A DNA stretch of 64,000 bases from Leifsonia aquatica (GTDB lineage Bacteria; Actinomycetota; Actinomycetes; Actinomycetales; Microbacteriaceae). The DNA lies in contig NZ_JACHVP010000002.1 of assembly GCF_014190775.1 (NCBI RefSeq), forward strand, positions 124,001 through 188,000, given 5' to 3'. Each line of letters opens with the position of its first letter. The stretch's first letter is position 1. The notes below the pieces were generated by a model. It had not been told where the DNA came from and ran no database searches. It saw only the letters and a list, made by a program, of their open reading frames with translations. Both the position numbers and the translations under genes were made by a program. Below, one piece after another: positions 15,927-25,112 of the stretch.

Positions 15927-16418
15927 ATGACCACCGCTCCGGCGCGCGCGGCCCGCACTCCGGCTCCGGCCCTCGCGCTGACGACGGCCGTCGCCGTGTT
16001 GTCCCTCCTGGCGACGGCCGCGATGTGGGCGGGTTTCCCGGTGGTGCCTCCGCTCGCGTGGGCAGCCGCGCTGGTCGCGGTGGCCGTGGGATGCGCGGCA
16101 GCGGCACGACGCGCACGCGGCACGCGGACCGGCGCAGCCTCCCACCTCGCCGTGGAACCGTTCGCCATGGCCCTCATGGTGGTGCTCGACCTCTTCCACA
16201 CGCACGGGAGGGCGGAGTCGACGACGGCCGCGGCCCACGCGGGTCACGTCGACGGGCTCGCGCTCATCCTCCCGGTCGCCGTCGCGATGCTGGCCGCCCT
16301 CTGCCCGATGCTGGCCGTGCGTCACGCGCGCCGGGTCGGCTTCGCGCGCGGCGCCCTTCCCGTGGTCGCCGCGGTCGCGATGGCGATCATGGCCGCCGGG
16401 ATGCTGCTCCCGCGCTGA
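15927..16418 (+). CDS. Small membrane protein of unknown function
   Basis: 163 residues, strongly hydrophobic. About five membrane segments are visible: roughly 15-37, 40-58, 75-90, 111-128 and 141-161. Between the third and fourth lies a loop with four His residues (FHTHGRAESTT, then AHAGHVDG) plus Asp/Glu, which could bind a metal. The family is not recognised. It stands alone, with a leaderless-type start, and is convergent with the amine oxidase gene. Actinobacterial integral membrane proteins with His-rich loops are sometimes linked to copper handling, but nothing proves that here. Confidence 0.75.
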   Translation: MTTAPARAARTPAPALALTTAVAVLSLLATAAMWAGFPVVPPLAWAAALVAVAVGCAAAARRARGTRTGAASHLAVEPFAMALMVVLDLFHTHGRAESTTAAAHAGHVDGLALILPVAVAMLAALCPMLAVRHARRVGFARGALPVVAAVAMAIMAAGMLLPR

Positions 16419-16433
16419 CGGACGAGGCCGGAC

Positions 16434-16450
16434 GGCGTCGCCGGGACGCC
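16434..16450. terminator. Short hairpin between convergent genes
   Basis: GGCGTC (16434-16439) and GACGCC (16445-16450) form a 6-bp stem between the membrane-protein stop and the amine oxidase stop. Weak candidate. Confidence 0.25.
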
Positions 16451-16469
16451 CCGCCGACCCGTCACCACC

Positions 16470-18449
16470 TCAGTGCTCGCAGCTGCACTCCCCGCCCGCG
16501 CAGCAGCTCGTACCGCCGGCCGCGCCGTCCGGCAGATCGAGCGCCGGGTTGCGGTCGAGGAAGCCGTAGGGCTTGAAGTGGAAGCCCGAGTAGTCGACAG
16601 GCATGATCGGCCAGTCCTCGGGGCGCGGGATGTGCGTCGGCCCGAAGACGTGCCAGAGCACCAGGTCGGTCTCCTCGAGCGAGCGGTCTGCCGCCGTCCA
16701 CGCGGGCAGCCCGGCGCCGCCGGCGTGCGCGTTCGGGTAGTCGCCGGCCGGGAACCGCTCGGCCGGGTCGAACGGCGTCGCCCAGAGGTGCTTGGTCGCG
16801 AAGGTCGCGCGCCCCCACACGGTCGACTCGGGCTGCGCGAGCAGCGTCGCGCTCGGCTGCGGCAGCAGGTGGTACGCGGTCGGGGCGCCGACGGCGTTGC
16901 GCCGGTCCGCGCTCCGCACCTCCCAGACCCGCGCCCGGGAGGGGTCGGCGAGCCGCTGCGCCTCCGACTCGCGCGCGAGCGGCGTGTTCGTCCACGTGAA
17001 CGCGTTGCCGTGCGGGTTGTCGGGCCCCATCGGGATGCCGACCGCGTCGATCTCGGAGAGCGAGTTCCGGTCGCCGTCGATGGCGACGTCCAGGCGCGCG
17101 CAGAACAGGTGCTGGTGCACGGGCGCGAACAGGCCGGGGGCGATCTCGGGCGCGTGCGGGTCGGTCGATCCAGGCACGCCCGCGCCGGCGAACACGATGC
17201 CGGTGGCCTTGGCCTCCACCTGGATCGTGCCGTCGAGGTAGAGGTACCAGAAGAACCCGTAGTCGTAGTTTCCGATCGTCGAGAAGTACGAGATGACGAG
17301 CCGGCGAGAGCGGCGCACCTCGGTCTTGCCGTCGAGGTCGGTGTGCTTCCAGAGGATGCCGTAGTCCTCCTCGTGCATGCACACGACCTGCGGGATCGTC
17401 ACCGGGTTGCCGTGGTCGTCGGCCACGACCCCGTCGAAGTAGTGGATGACGCCGAGGCAGTCGCAGCCGAGGGTCAACGTGTTCGCGTTCTTGCCGAGCA
17501 GGTACTCGCCCGCATCGAAGTAGCTGATCCAGAACCGGGTGGAGGTGGTGTCGCCGTAGGGCACGACCATCTCGGGCACCGAGCCGCGGTAAAGCACCGA
17601 GCGGTCCTCGTCGCCATCGCGAAAGGTCACCTGGTTCAGCACCAGCCCCTCGCGGGCGTTGAAGCCGACGCGCAGCTTCCAGTTCTCCCACTCCACGTGC
17701 TGGCCGTCGACGCGGAAGCTCGGCCCCTCGGGCTGGGTGATCTCGATGGGCTTGAGGGAGGTGCGGGCCGCGCCGATCGTGGCGGCGTCGTAGTTTCCGT
17801 CGAGCTCGGGCACCGGCACGTCGCCGTCGTCCTCCACGCGCAGGACCGCTCCGGTCGTGACGTCGATGTGCACGATCAGCCCCTCGACGGGATGCGACCA
17901 CGGCGAGTCGGTCGGCGTGGAGCGCAGGAAGGTCAGCGACCGGATGACGCGGCGGCCGGTCTCCTCGGCGCGGTTGTGGAAGCCGGGTGCGAGCGGCGCA
18001 CAGAAGGCCAGCTCGATCCGGTCTCCGAGCCCGCGCCGGACCATGGCCGCCTGCCATTCCGGCGACGCCTTCGCGATCTCCTCGGCGCGCGCGTACTCCT
18101 CGAAGAGGTACTGCGGCTGGCCGTAGGGCGCCTCGGCCGTGCCCAGCGGGCGGTGATCGACGAGCTCGCGGGTGGTGACCGACACGATGGCCTCGGCCGA
18201 CGCGCCGGTCGCGGTGTCGAGCAGCACGAAGAGGATGCGCCGGTCGATGGCATCCCCGTCCCGGAACGCAGCCACCGCCTCCTTCGACGGCTCCACCGGC
18301 AGCACCGACGGGAACCGCGTGGTCTCCCCAACGAGCCCCGCCGCCACCAGGATGTCGCGGCCGTCGGCGATCTCCTGCGCGGTCAATGCGTCGAGGGGAT
18401 GGCGGACCTCGGTGGGCGCCGTGACGGTGGAGGTGTGCTGGTGGGACAT
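16470..18449 (-). CDS. Copper/topaquinone primary-amine oxidase
   Basis: 659 residues. The topaquinone precursor is Tyr395 in N-Y-D (STIGNYDYGFFW). The catalytic base is Asp312 (SYFDAGEY). The copper ligands are His445 and His447 (HQHLFCARLD) and His606 (THIPRPEDWP). N-terminal N2/N3-type domains precede the catalytic domain (HPLDALTAQEI at 17-27). It oxidises primary amines such as tyramine or phenethylamine to aldehyde, ammonia and H2O2. No signal peptide is visible. An unusual Cys-rich tail (TSCCAGGECSCEH) ends the protein. A Shine-Dalgarno AAGGA precedes the ATG. The divergent permease, the AraC regulator and an aldehyde dehydrogenase beside it complete an uptake-oxidation pathway. Confidence 0.96.
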   Translation of the reverse strand: MSHQHTSTVTAPTEVRHPLDALTAQEIADGRDILVAAGLVGETTRFPSVLPVEPSKEAVAAFRDGDAIDRRILFVLLDTATGASAEAIVSVTTRELVDHRPLGTAEAPYGQPQYLFEEYARAEEIAKASPEWQAAMVRRGLGDRIELAFCAPLAPGFHNRAEETGRRVIRSLTFLRSTPTDSPWSHPVEGLIVHIDVTTGAVLRVEDDGDVPVPELDGNYDAATIGAARTSLKPIEITQPEGPSFRVDGQHVEWENWKLRVGFNAREGLVLNQVTFRDGDEDRSVLYRGSVPEMVVPYGDTTSTRFWISYFDAGEYLLGKNANTLTLGCDCLGVIHYFDGVVADDHGNPVTIPQVVCMHEEDYGILWKHTDLDGKTEVRRSRRLVISYFSTIGNYDYGFFWYLYLDGTIQVEAKATGIVFAGAGVPGSTDPHAPEIAPGLFAPVHQHLFCARLDVAIDGDRNSLSEIDAVGIPMGPDNPHGNAFTWTNTPLARESEAQRLADPSRARVWEVRSADRRNAVGAPTAYHLLPQPSATLLAQPESTVWGRATFATKHLWATPFDPAERFPAGDYPNAHAGGAGLPAWTAADRSLEETDLVLWHVFGPTHIPRPEDWPIMPVDYSGFHFKPYGFLDRNPALDLPDGAAGGTSCCAGGECSCEH

Positions 18450-18650
18450 CGGTGTTCCTTACGTCGAGCTCGTCCGTTCAGTATCCGGGTTCGGCGCCGC
18501 GGCCAGGAAGGCGGGGCCGGGCGAACGTTCCGATTCAGACAACCGCTCTGCGTCGCAGGCCAACCCCTCGGAGCCGTCAACCGATTCAATCGTCAGCAAT
18601 CGCGCATTCCCGAGCTCTTCCTTCTTTGCGCACCGATCGAGGAGAATCCG
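18450..18650. promoter_or_regulatory. Divergent promoter region, amine oxidase / permease
   Basis: The 201-bp gap serves both genes. It holds an 8-bp direct repeat, CCGATTCA at 18530-18537 and 18581-18588, 51 bp apart (about five helical turns), which could be half-sites for the AraC-type regulator. I see a Shine-Dalgarno sequence on each side but no convincing -10/-35 pair. Confidence 0.35.
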
Positions 18651-20183
18651 TTGACCTCCACTCAATCCGCCGACACCGCCGTCGGCACGCGAACCGCCGC
18701 CCACCGCCGGCTGGGCGTCCCCGCCGTCACCTTCATGATCGTCGCGGCATCTGCGCCGCTGACCGTCCTCGCGGGAGGCGTCACCACGACGTTCGCCGTC
18801 ACCGGCGTGCTCGGCGTGCCCCTGTCCTTCCTCATCCTGGGCGTCACGCTCACGATCTTCGCCGTGGGGTACGCGGCGATGAGCCGGTTCGTGACCAACG
18901 CGGGCGCGTTCTATTCGTACGTCGCCCAGGGCCTCGGCCGGCCCGGCGGCGTCGGTGTCTCGATCGTCGCCCTCATCTCGTACAACGCGATGCAGATCGG
19001 CGTGTACGGGATGTTCGGCTTCCAGGTCTCCTCCCTCCTGTCGAGCAAGTTCGGCTGGGATGTGCCGTGGTGGATCCCCGTCCTCGTGTGCATCGCCCTG
19101 ATCGCGGTGCTCGGCGTCAACCGCGTCGACCTCTCGGCCAAGGTGCTCGGCGTGCTCGTCGCGCTCGAGTTCGTGGTCGTGATCGTCTACGACATCGTCT
19201 CGTTCATCGTCGCGCCGGAGGGCGTCAGCCCCGAGGCGCTCAGCCCGTCCTCGCTCTTCGTCCCCGGTATCGGCGCCGTGTTCGCGTTCGGCATCGCCGC
19301 GTTCATGGGCTTCGAGTCGGCGGCGATCTACGGCGAGGAGTCGAAGGACCCCAAGCGCACGGTCGCCCGCGCGACGTACACGGCCGTCGCCGTCATCGCG
19401 ATCTTCTACGCGCTCTCCTCGTGGGCGATGACCGTCGGCACCGGCCCGAGCGCCGTCATCAAGGCCTCCACGGAACAGGGCCCCGACCTCATCTTCAACT
19501 TCCTGTCCTCGCACGTCGGCGTGATCGTCAGCGACATCGCGCAGCTGCTCTTCATCACGAGCCTATTCGCCTCCCTCGTCAGCTTCCACAACGCCGTCGC
19601 CCGGTACTTCTTCTCGCTGGGACGCGAGGGCGTGCTGCCGAACTGGCTAGCCCGCATCCGTGCGCACAGCGGCGCGCCCTGGGCCGGCTCGCTCACCCAG
19701 ACCGTTCTCGCCGCCGTCGTCATCGTCGCGTTCGCCATCGCGGGCACGGGATGGACGCCGCCGGAGGGAGCGCCGGCCGCACTGTTCCCGGTGCTCACCC
19801 TCTTCTCGTGGCTGACCAACAGCGGTGCGCTCGGGCTGGTGCTCCTGATGGCGATCGTGTCGTTCTCGGTGATCGGATTCTTCCGCCGCGACGGACGCGG
19901 GCTCGGCCCCTGGCAGCGCATCATCGCACCGGTGGTGTCGGGCGTCGCCCTGACCGTCGTCTTCGTGCTGATCCTGGTCTACTTCAACACGTTGCTCACG
20001 AGCGACCCCACGGCGCCGCCGAGCGCGACGACCTTCATCCTCCCGGCGATCGTGATCGTCCCGGGCATCATCGGGGTGTTCTGGGGGATGGCACTGAAGC
20101 ACCGCAACCCGAAGGTGTACGCGCAGATCGGACACGGGACCGAGGAGACCGGAGCCCCCGAGCTCGGCGCCGAGGACGACTGA
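18651..20183 (+). CDS. APC-family amino acid / amine permease
   Basis: 510 residues from a TTG at 18651, chosen because GGAGA (18641-18645) sits at proper spacing and the protein then begins LTSTQSADTAVGTRTAAHRRLG, just ahead of the first membrane segment. About 12-14 membrane segments, with the APC signature AAFMGFESAAIYGEESKDPKRTVARAT. It should import amino acids or amines across the inner membrane. Placed divergently from the amine oxidase, it probably supplies that enzyme's substrate. The long C-terminal half includes LGREGVLPNWLARI, typical of the family. The stop is followed by a bidirectional terminator. Confidence 0.92.
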   Translation: MTSTQSADTAVGTRTAAHRRLGVPAVTFMIVAASAPLTVLAGGVTTTFAVTGVLGVPLSFLILGVTLTIFAVGYAAMSRFVTNAGAFYSYVAQGLGRPGGVGVSIVALISYNAMQIGVYGMFGFQVSSLLSSKFGWDVPWWIPVLVCIALIAVLGVNRVDLSAKVLGVLVALEFVVVIVYDIVSFIVAPEGVSPEALSPSSLFVPGIGAVFAFGIAAFMGFESAAIYGEESKDPKRTVARATYTAVAVIAIFYALSSWAMTVGTGPSAVIKASTEQGPDLIFNFLSSHVGVIVSDIAQLLFITSLFASLVSFHNAVARYFFSLGREGVLPNWLARIRAHSGAPWAGSLTQTVLAAVVIVAFAIAGTGWTPPEGAPAALFPVLTLFSWLTNSGALGLVLLMAIVSFSVIGFFRRDGRGLGPWQRIIAPVVSGVALTVVFVLILVYFNTLLTSDPTAPPSATTFILPAIVIVPGIIGVFWGMALKHRNPKVYAQIGHGTEETGAPELGAEDD

Positions 20184-20212
20184 CCCGGCTGACCGGCACG
20201 ACGCGACACGGC

Positions 20213-20244
20213 AACGGGGCGCTCTCCACGGAGGGCGCCCCGTT
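20213..20244. terminator. Bidirectional rho-independent terminator
   Basis: AACGGGGCGC (20213-20222) and GCGCCCCGTT (20235-20244) form a perfect 10-bp stem with a 12-base loop between the convergent permease and regulator genes. The flanking AA/TT of the stem suit both directions. Confidence 0.7.
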
Positions 20245-20264
20245 CCGCGTGTGCCGGTCGCCGC

Positions 20265-21293
20265 TCAGGCGCGCGCTGCGGCCCGCACGTCCGACGGCGA
20301 CTCGGAGTACGCCGCCTTGAACACCCGGCTGAAGTGCGCCGCATCCACGAACCCCCACCGCGACGCGATGGACGCGACCGACTGGTCGGCGTGCAGCGGG
20401 TCGACGAGGTCGCGGCGGCAGCGCTCGAGGCGGCGGGTGCGGATCCACGCCGAGACCGTCGTGCTCTGCTCCTGGAACAGGCCCTGCAGGTGCCGGGTGG
20501 AGATGAAATGCGCCGCCGCGATCTGGGTCGGCCCCAGATCGGTGGAGGCGAGATTCGCGTCGATGTACATCCGGATGCGCTGCATCAGTGCGCGGTGCGG
20601 GTCGATCGTCTCCGTGCGGGCGTCGAGCTCGTCGGCGAAGAGCGTGGTCACCAGGTCGAGCGCGCTGTGCGCGAGCCGGGTGCCGGTCGGCCCGGAGAGC
20701 TGGTCGAGGTTGCCGACCAGCTGGGCGAGGAACGGCACGATGATGCCGCCGACGCCCGAGCGTCCGTCGAAGCGCACCGCCGTCAGCTGCGCCACGAGCT
20801 CGCGTGGGAGGTCGATGAGGTGCTTCGGGAACATCACGACCATGGTTCGGAAGTCGTCGTCGAAGACGAGCGAGTACGGCCGGTGCGTGTCGTAGACGGC
20901 GAGGTCGCCGGGGCGCAGGAACGCCTCCCGGTTGTCCTGGATGAGCAGCCCGGTGCCCGAGAGCATCATGCTGAGCTTGTAGTAGTCGCGGTCGGAGCGC
21001 GCGATGAGCTCGGGGGTCCGTTCGACGACGTGCTGGGAGGCGCTCACCTCCGAGACGTGCACGGTGTCGGCGGTGGCCATCCGGATGCGGCCCCAGAACG
21101 GATCGGGCCGGTCGCTGGTGACGTGCAACGGCACGAACGATTCGGAGACCGCGGTGCGGAACGCGCTGAAGTCGCGCATGGCGCTGGACGCCACCCGACT
21201 CTCGGCGCGCGACAGCGCCTGGTGCGACGGTTGCGCCGGCTGATGCGACGACTGGGGAGCCTGCTGCTGGGCGATGAGCACGATCGACCTCAC
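20265..21293 (-). CDS. AraC-family transcriptional regulator (FeaR-like)
   Basis: 342 residues if the GTG at 21293 is used; an ATG at 21179 (MRDFSAFRTAV) would give 304 residues and coincides better with the start of the conserved domain. The N-terminal AraC-binding-like domain contains RDYYKLSMMLSGTGLLIQDN and FLRPGDLAVYDTHRPYSLVF. The C-terminal double helix-turn-helix spans the last 100 residues (QIAAAHFISTRHLQGLFQEQ; SIASRWGFVDAAHFSRVF). Domain order and context match FeaR, the activator of tynA and feaB in E. coli. It likely senses an amine or aldehyde and activates the neighbouring amine oxidase, permease and aldehyde dehydrogenase genes. Confidence 0.9.
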   Translation of the reverse strand: MRSIVLIAQQQAPQSSHQPAQPSHQALSRAESRVASSAMRDFSAFRTAVSESFVPLHVTSDRPDPFWGRIRMATADTVHVSEVSASQHVVERTPELIARSDRDYYKLSMMLSGTGLLIQDNREAFLRPGDLAVYDTHRPYSLVFDDDFRTMVVMFPKHLIDLPRELVAQLTAVRFDGRSGVGGIIVPFLAQLVGNLDQLSGPTGTRLAHSALDLVTTLFADELDARTETIDPHRALMQRIRMYIDANLASTDLGPTQIAAAHFISTRHLQGLFQEQSTTVSAWIRTRRLERCRRDLVDPLHADQSVASIASRWGFVDAAHFSRVFKAAYSESPSDVRAAARA

Positions 21294-21312
21294 TGCGGAC
21301 CGGGGACGACTT

Positions 21313-21340
21313 TGTATACGATCCGTGATGCGGATCGTAT
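21313..21340. promoter_or_regulatory. Perfect inverted repeat (operator) between araC-type gene and aldehyde dehydrogenase
   Basis: ATACGATCCG (21316-21325) and CGGATCGTAT (21331-21340) are perfect 10-bp arms around TGATG. On the minus strand a TATACA -10-like hexamer (21313-21318) overlaps the outer end of one arm. Perfect symmetry suits a GntR- or TetR-type dimer more than an AraC-type direct-repeat site, so a regulator encoded elsewhere may act here. Confidence 0.6.
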
Positions 21341-21504
21341 CACCCTGCCCTGCGGGACTGCCAGAGAACGAGTCTGTCCACCTCTCCGGCACCCGCCCCG
21401 GACAGCTCTGCACCGCCCGTCATCGGCCGTGCGTGCACGGTCAAGCGTCTCCGGCCCTCCCGGTCGGAGACTGGGGCGAGGACCGTTCCACTGGAGGAGA
21501 CCCG

Positions 21505-22911
21505 ATGTCGGATTACACCGAACTGCTCGCCCGCGTCAGCGCGCCGGAAGGATCGGGTCGCCCGATCCACGATCCCGCCACCGGGGCCGAGATCGGCCGC
21601 GCGCCCGAGGCGAGCGTCGACGACCTGGACGCCGCGATCGCGCGCGCCCGTGCCGCACAGCCCGCGTGGGAGGCGCTCGGCCACGAGGCCCGCACGGAGA
21701 TCCTCCTGCGCGCCGCGGACACCATCGACGCGAACGCGGAGGCTCTCGCTGAGCTGCTCTCCCGCGAGCAGGGCAAGCCGCTGAACGGCCCGAACGCGCG
21801 CTTCGAGATCGGCGCCTGCTCCGCCTGGCTGCGGACCTCCGCGACCGTCGCCCTCGAGCCTGAGGTCATCGTCGACGACGGCGAGGTGCACGCCGAGCTC
21901 CACTATCGCGCCATCGGCGTCGTCGGCGCGATCGGCCCGTGGAACTGGCCGCTCATGATCGGCATCTGGCAGCTTGCCCCCGCACTGCGCATGGGCAACA
22001 CCGTGGTGCTCAAGCCGTCGGAGTTCACCCCGCTCAGCGTCCTGGCTCTCGTGAGCGTGCTCAACGAGGTGCTGCCCGCAGACGTGCTGACCGCCGTCTC
22101 GGGCGATCGGGAGGTCGGCGCGCGTCTGGCGAGCCACCCCGACGTCGACAAGATCATGTTCACCGGCTCCACCGCGACCGGCCGGCGCATCATCGAGAGC
22201 TCGGCCGGCAACCTGGCCCGCCTCACCCTCGAGCTCGGCGGCAACGACGCCGGCATCGTGCTGCCGAGCGCCGACCCGCAGGCCATCGCGCAGGACCTGT
22301 TCTGGGGAGCGTTCATCAACACCGGCCAGACCTGCGCCGCGCTCAAGCGCCTGTACGTGCACGACTCGATCTACGACGCCACGGTGGAGGCGCTGGCCGA
22401 GGTGGCTCGCACCACGCCGATGGGCAACGGGCTCGACGAGCAGAACGTGCTCGGCCCCCTCCAGAACAAGCAGCAGTTCGACATCGTGAACCGTCTCGTC
22501 GAGGACGCGAAGGCGAACGGCGGCCGCATCGTCACGGGAGGATCCCCCGCCACCGAGCTCGGCGAGCTGTTCTACCCGATCACCCTGGTCGCCGACGTCG
22601 CTGACGGCGTCGCCCTGGTCGACGAGGAGCAGTTCGGCCCCGCGCTCCCGATCATCCGGTACTCCGACGTGGAGGACGCCGTAACCAGCGCCAACCGGCT
22701 GGACGTCGGACTCGGCGGTTCCGTGTGGGGCGACCGCGACGAGGCACGAGCGGTCGCCGCCCGCGTGCAGGCCGGCACCGTGTGGATCAACTCGCACGGC
22801 GGCGTCCACCCGATGATCCCGTTCGGCGGCGTGAAGGGGTCCGGCTACGGCCTCGAGTTCGGCGTCGAGGGCCTGAAGGCGGTCGCCGTGCCGCAGATCA
22901 TCAACGGCTGA
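21505..22911 (+). CDS. NAD(P)-dependent aldehyde dehydrogenase
   Basis: 468 residues from the ATG at 21505, with a strong Shine-Dalgarno GGAGGA (21493-21498). Family motifs: [13 protein letters not shown] (cofactor fold), [11 protein letters not shown] (Rossmann glycine region), general-base Glu in LELGGNDAG, and catalytic Cys in [14 protein letters not shown]. It oxidises an aldehyde to the acid; the context with the amine oxidase points to the aldehyde that enzyme produces, for example phenylacetaldehyde or 4-hydroxyphenylacetaldehyde, by analogy with FeaB. About 160 bases of leader separate it from the inverted repeat. Its end overlaps the end of menD by 11 bp. Confidence 0.94.
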   Translation: MSDYTELLARVSAPEGSGRPIHDPATGAEIGRAPEASVDDLDAAIARARAAQPAWEALGHEARTEILLRAADTIDANAEALAELLSREQGKPLNGPNARFEIGACSAWLRTSATVALEPEVIVDDGEVHAELHYRAIGVVGAIGPWNWPLMIGIWQLAPALRMGNTVVLKPSEFTPLSVLALVSVLNEVLPADVLTAVSGDREVGARLASHPDVDKIMFTGSTATGRRIIESSAGNLARLTLELGGNDAGIVLPSADPQAIAQDLFWGAFINTGQTCAALKRLYVHDSIYDATVEALAEVARTTPMGNGLDEQNVLGPLQNKQQFDIVNRLVEDAKANGGRIVTGGSPATELGELFYPITLVADVADGVALVDEEQFGPALPIIRYSDVEDAVTSANRLDVGLGGSVWGDRDEARAVAARVQAGTVWINSHGGVHPMIPFGGVKGSGYGLEFGVEGLKAVAVPQIING

Positions 22912-24724
22912 GCGGCACTTCCACGATGCTGACGCCCGCGGGCGGAGCGGAGAGCGCCTGATCGAGCTCGCCCTTCGTCCGCGCGGCGCGGTAGTCCCAT
23001 CCGTACGCGCGGGCCAGCGACGGCACGTCGACCTCGTGCGGCGTGTACAGCACCCGGTCGAACGCCGCGGTGCCGGCGGTCGCGGCCACCTCGAGACCGT
23101 CGAAGATCGTTCCGCCGCCGTCGTTGCCGAGCACCAGCTGCAGGTGCGGCCGGTCCTCTCCAGGCGCGCCGAGCAGCGCTCCCACGTCGTGCAGGAGCGC
23201 GAGGTCGCCGAGCAGCACACGCGTCACGCCGGACGGGGTCCCCGCCTCGGCCGCGGCGGCCTGACTGGCGATCGCGATCCCCGTCGCCGTGGCGATCGTG
23301 CCGTCGATGCCGGCGAGGCCGCGGTTGGAGTGCACCTGGATCTTCTTGCCCGGGACGATGCGGTCGGCGTCGCGGATCAGACGGGAGGCCGCGAGCACCA
23401 GGCGGTCGTGCGGCCAGGTGTAGCGCCAGAGCGCCTCCGCCAGCAGTGGGCGCGTGATCGGAGCGCGCACCGCGGCGAGCTCGGCCTTCGCGAACGCGAG
23501 AGCGTCGGCCGGCTCGTACGAGCGGGCCTTATCGACGTCGGGCGCCACCGCCGCGGGATCGGCCGCGCGCTCGGCGGCATCGATGAGCCGGCGGCTGGCG
23601 AAGACCCAGCTGCCCACCCAGCCGCGCACCTCGGGCGAGCGGAGGTCGACCGTCGCGGGCGGCCGCGCGCCTCCGACGATCCGTGCGCGGTGGCCCGGGT
23701 CGTACGCCTGGGCCCCGGTAGGAGCGACGACGATCACCTCGACGTCGGAGCGCGTCAGCAGCGCGGGGACCTCCCGGCTGAGCGTGGGATGTCCGAAGAC
23801 GATCGCGCGCTCGACGCGCGCGCCGAACGCCTCTTCGCGCAGGAGTTCGCGGTAGGCGACGACCAGGTTCGGCCCGAACCGAGCTCCGCTGGAGACCTCG
23901 GCGAGCAGCGGGTACCCGGCTTCGCGCGCGAGTTCCTCTGCTTCGGGCCCGGCGTCGGCGCCGGCGACCACGACGGTGCGCGGCCCTTCCGTCAGCTCGA
24001 TCGTCTTCCTGCCGAGTGATTCGGGGCCCGCCGTGGCGGGGAGCGCTCCGTCGATCGGCTCCTGGAGCGCGGGGGCGGCGACGGACAACGGCTCGCGGAA
24101 GGCCACGTTGAGGTGGACCGGACCGGGGTCGGCCGTGTCGGCGCCGACGGCGGCGCGTACCGCGGCGAGCGCGAGGCCTTTCGCCGCGTTGGCCTCGGCG
24201 ATCCGCTCCGCGTCATCCGTGGCTCGGGGCGCATCGACGTCTCGCGACAAGCGCACGGCGACACCGTAGAGGCCGTCCTGCTGGGTGGTCTGGTTGGAGC
24301 GGATGCCGCGCAGCTCGGCCGGGCGGTCCGCCGTCAGCACGATGAGGGGGATGCCCGCCTCGTGCGCCTCGAGCACGGCGGGGTGGAGGTTGGCCGTCGC
24401 CGTACCGCTCGTCGTGATCACGACGGCGGGCGCGCCGGTCTCACGGGCGAGGCCGAGCGCGAGGAAGCCGCCGACCCGCTCGTCGATCCGCACGTGCAGT
24501 CGCGCGTGACCGCTGTGCTCGAGCGAGGCCGCGACGAGGGCGAGCGCTTGGGAGCGCGATCCGGGGCTGACGACGAGGTCGCGGACACCGTTGCGCACGA
24601 ATGCTCTCAGCAGCGCCGTCGAGTAGTCGGTGGCGGGATTACCGGTCGCCGTCTCGGCGTCGGGCACGGGCGTGCCTGACTCGCGGACTCCCTGGTCGGA
24701 GTCCGCGGTGAGAGGGTCAGCCAT
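22901..24724 (-). CDS. menD: 2-Succinyl-5-enolpyruvyl-6-hydroxy-3-cyclohexene-1-carboxylate synthase
   Basis: 607 residues. The N-terminal ThDP-enzyme Pyr domain begins [29 protein letters not shown] in two contiguous blocks (about 28-56). The ThDP/Mg motif is the [12 protein letters not shown] region near the C-terminus, and the dimer-interface segment [11 protein letters not shown] is present. MenD joins isochorismate and 2-oxoglutarate in the second step of menaquinone synthesis. The ATG at 24724 overlaps the end of the upstream PLDc_N gene by 8 bp, so both are one operon. menA, menE, menB and menC lie within 5 kb. Confidence 0.96.
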   Translation of the reverse strand: MADPLTADSDQGVRESGTPVPDAETATGNPATDYSTALLRAFVRNGVRDLVVSPGSRSQALALVAASLEHSGHARLHVRIDERVGGFLALGLARETGAPAVVITTSGTATANLHPAVLEAHEAGIPLIVLTADRPAELRGIRSNQTTQQDGLYGVAVRLSRDVDAPRATDDAERIAEANAAKGLALAAVRAAVGADTADPGPVHLNVAFREPLSVAAPALQEPIDGALPATAGPESLGRKTIELTEGPRTVVVAGADAGPEAEELAREAGYPLLAEVSSGARFGPNLVVAYRELLREEAFGARVERAIVFGHPTLSREVPALLTRSDVEVIVVAPTGAQAYDPGHRARIVGGARPPATVDLRSPEVRGWVGSWVFASRRLIDAAERAADPAAVAPDVDKARSYEPADALAFAKAELAAVRAPITRPLLAEALWRYTWPHDRLVLAASRLIRDADRIVPGKKIQVHSNRGLAGIDGTIATATGIAIASQAAAAEAGTPSGVTRVLLGDLALLHDVGALLGAPGEDRPHLQLVLGNDGGGTIFDGLEVAATAGTAAFDRVLYTPHEVDVPSLARAYGWDYRAARTKGELDQALSAPPAGVSIVEVPLSR

Positions 24725-25070
24725 CCCGGCGGCCGGTTTGGTCGGAGTCGGGTCCGTTGTCGTCGAGGTCCGCGAGGTCCTTCTCGAGCTGGCGGATGCG
24801 CTCTTCCTGGTCACGGTCGAGCTTCAGCTTGCCGAGGAACTCGGGGTCGTCGTCCGGAGCGATCAGGCGACGGTCGCCGGCTCGCCGTCGGCCGCGGCCG
24901 ATGAGGAACCAGAGGATCCCGCCGATGACCGGGAACAGGATGATGATGAGCAGCCACACGGGCTTGGGAAGGCCGCGCACCCTCAGTCGATCGAAGAGCG
25001 CGCAGTCCACCACCGAATAGATGTAGAAGACCGCGGCTGCGACGCCGAGGACTATCCAGAGGCGAACCAT
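24717..25070 (-). CDS. PLDc_N-type small membrane protein
   Basis: 117 residues. Two membrane segments (about 3-22 and 38-57) with the PLDc_N pattern: [20 protein letters not shown] in the loop and [17 protein letters not shown] charged, coiled-coil-prone C-terminus follows ([19 protein letters not shown]). Found next to menaquinone genes in many actinobacteria; the role is unknown, perhaps a membrane helper. TACGAT (25077-25082) lies 6 bases before the ATG, so it should be the leaderless first gene of the menD operon. Confidence 0.88.
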   Translation of the reverse strand: MVRLWIVLGVAAAVFYIYSVVDCALFDRLRVRGLPKPVWLLIIILFPVIGGILWFLIGRGRRRAGDRRLIAPDDDPEFLGKLKLDRDQEERIRQLEKDLADLDDNGPDSDQTGRRDG

Positions 25071-25076
25071 GCGTCA

Positions 25077-25106
25077 ATCGTAACTCTCAGAGTCCGTCTC
25101 TAAGCT
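25077..25106. promoter_or_regulatory. Back-to-back leaderless promoters, PLDc_N-menD / DUF4229
   Basis: Minus strand: TACGAT (25077-25082), 6 bases before the ATG at 25070. Plus strand: TAAGCT (25101-25106), 6 bases before the GTG at 25113. Only 42 bases separate the two coding regions, so the two promoters share the same DNA. Confidence 0.55.
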
Positions 25107-25112
25107 GGGAGG

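Noticed and set aside
16473-18650. Long plus-strand frame continuous with the permease gene
   Set aside because: It is antisense to the amine oxidase; the permease begins at the TTG at 18651 with a Shine-Dalgarno sequence just upstream and membrane helices just downstream.
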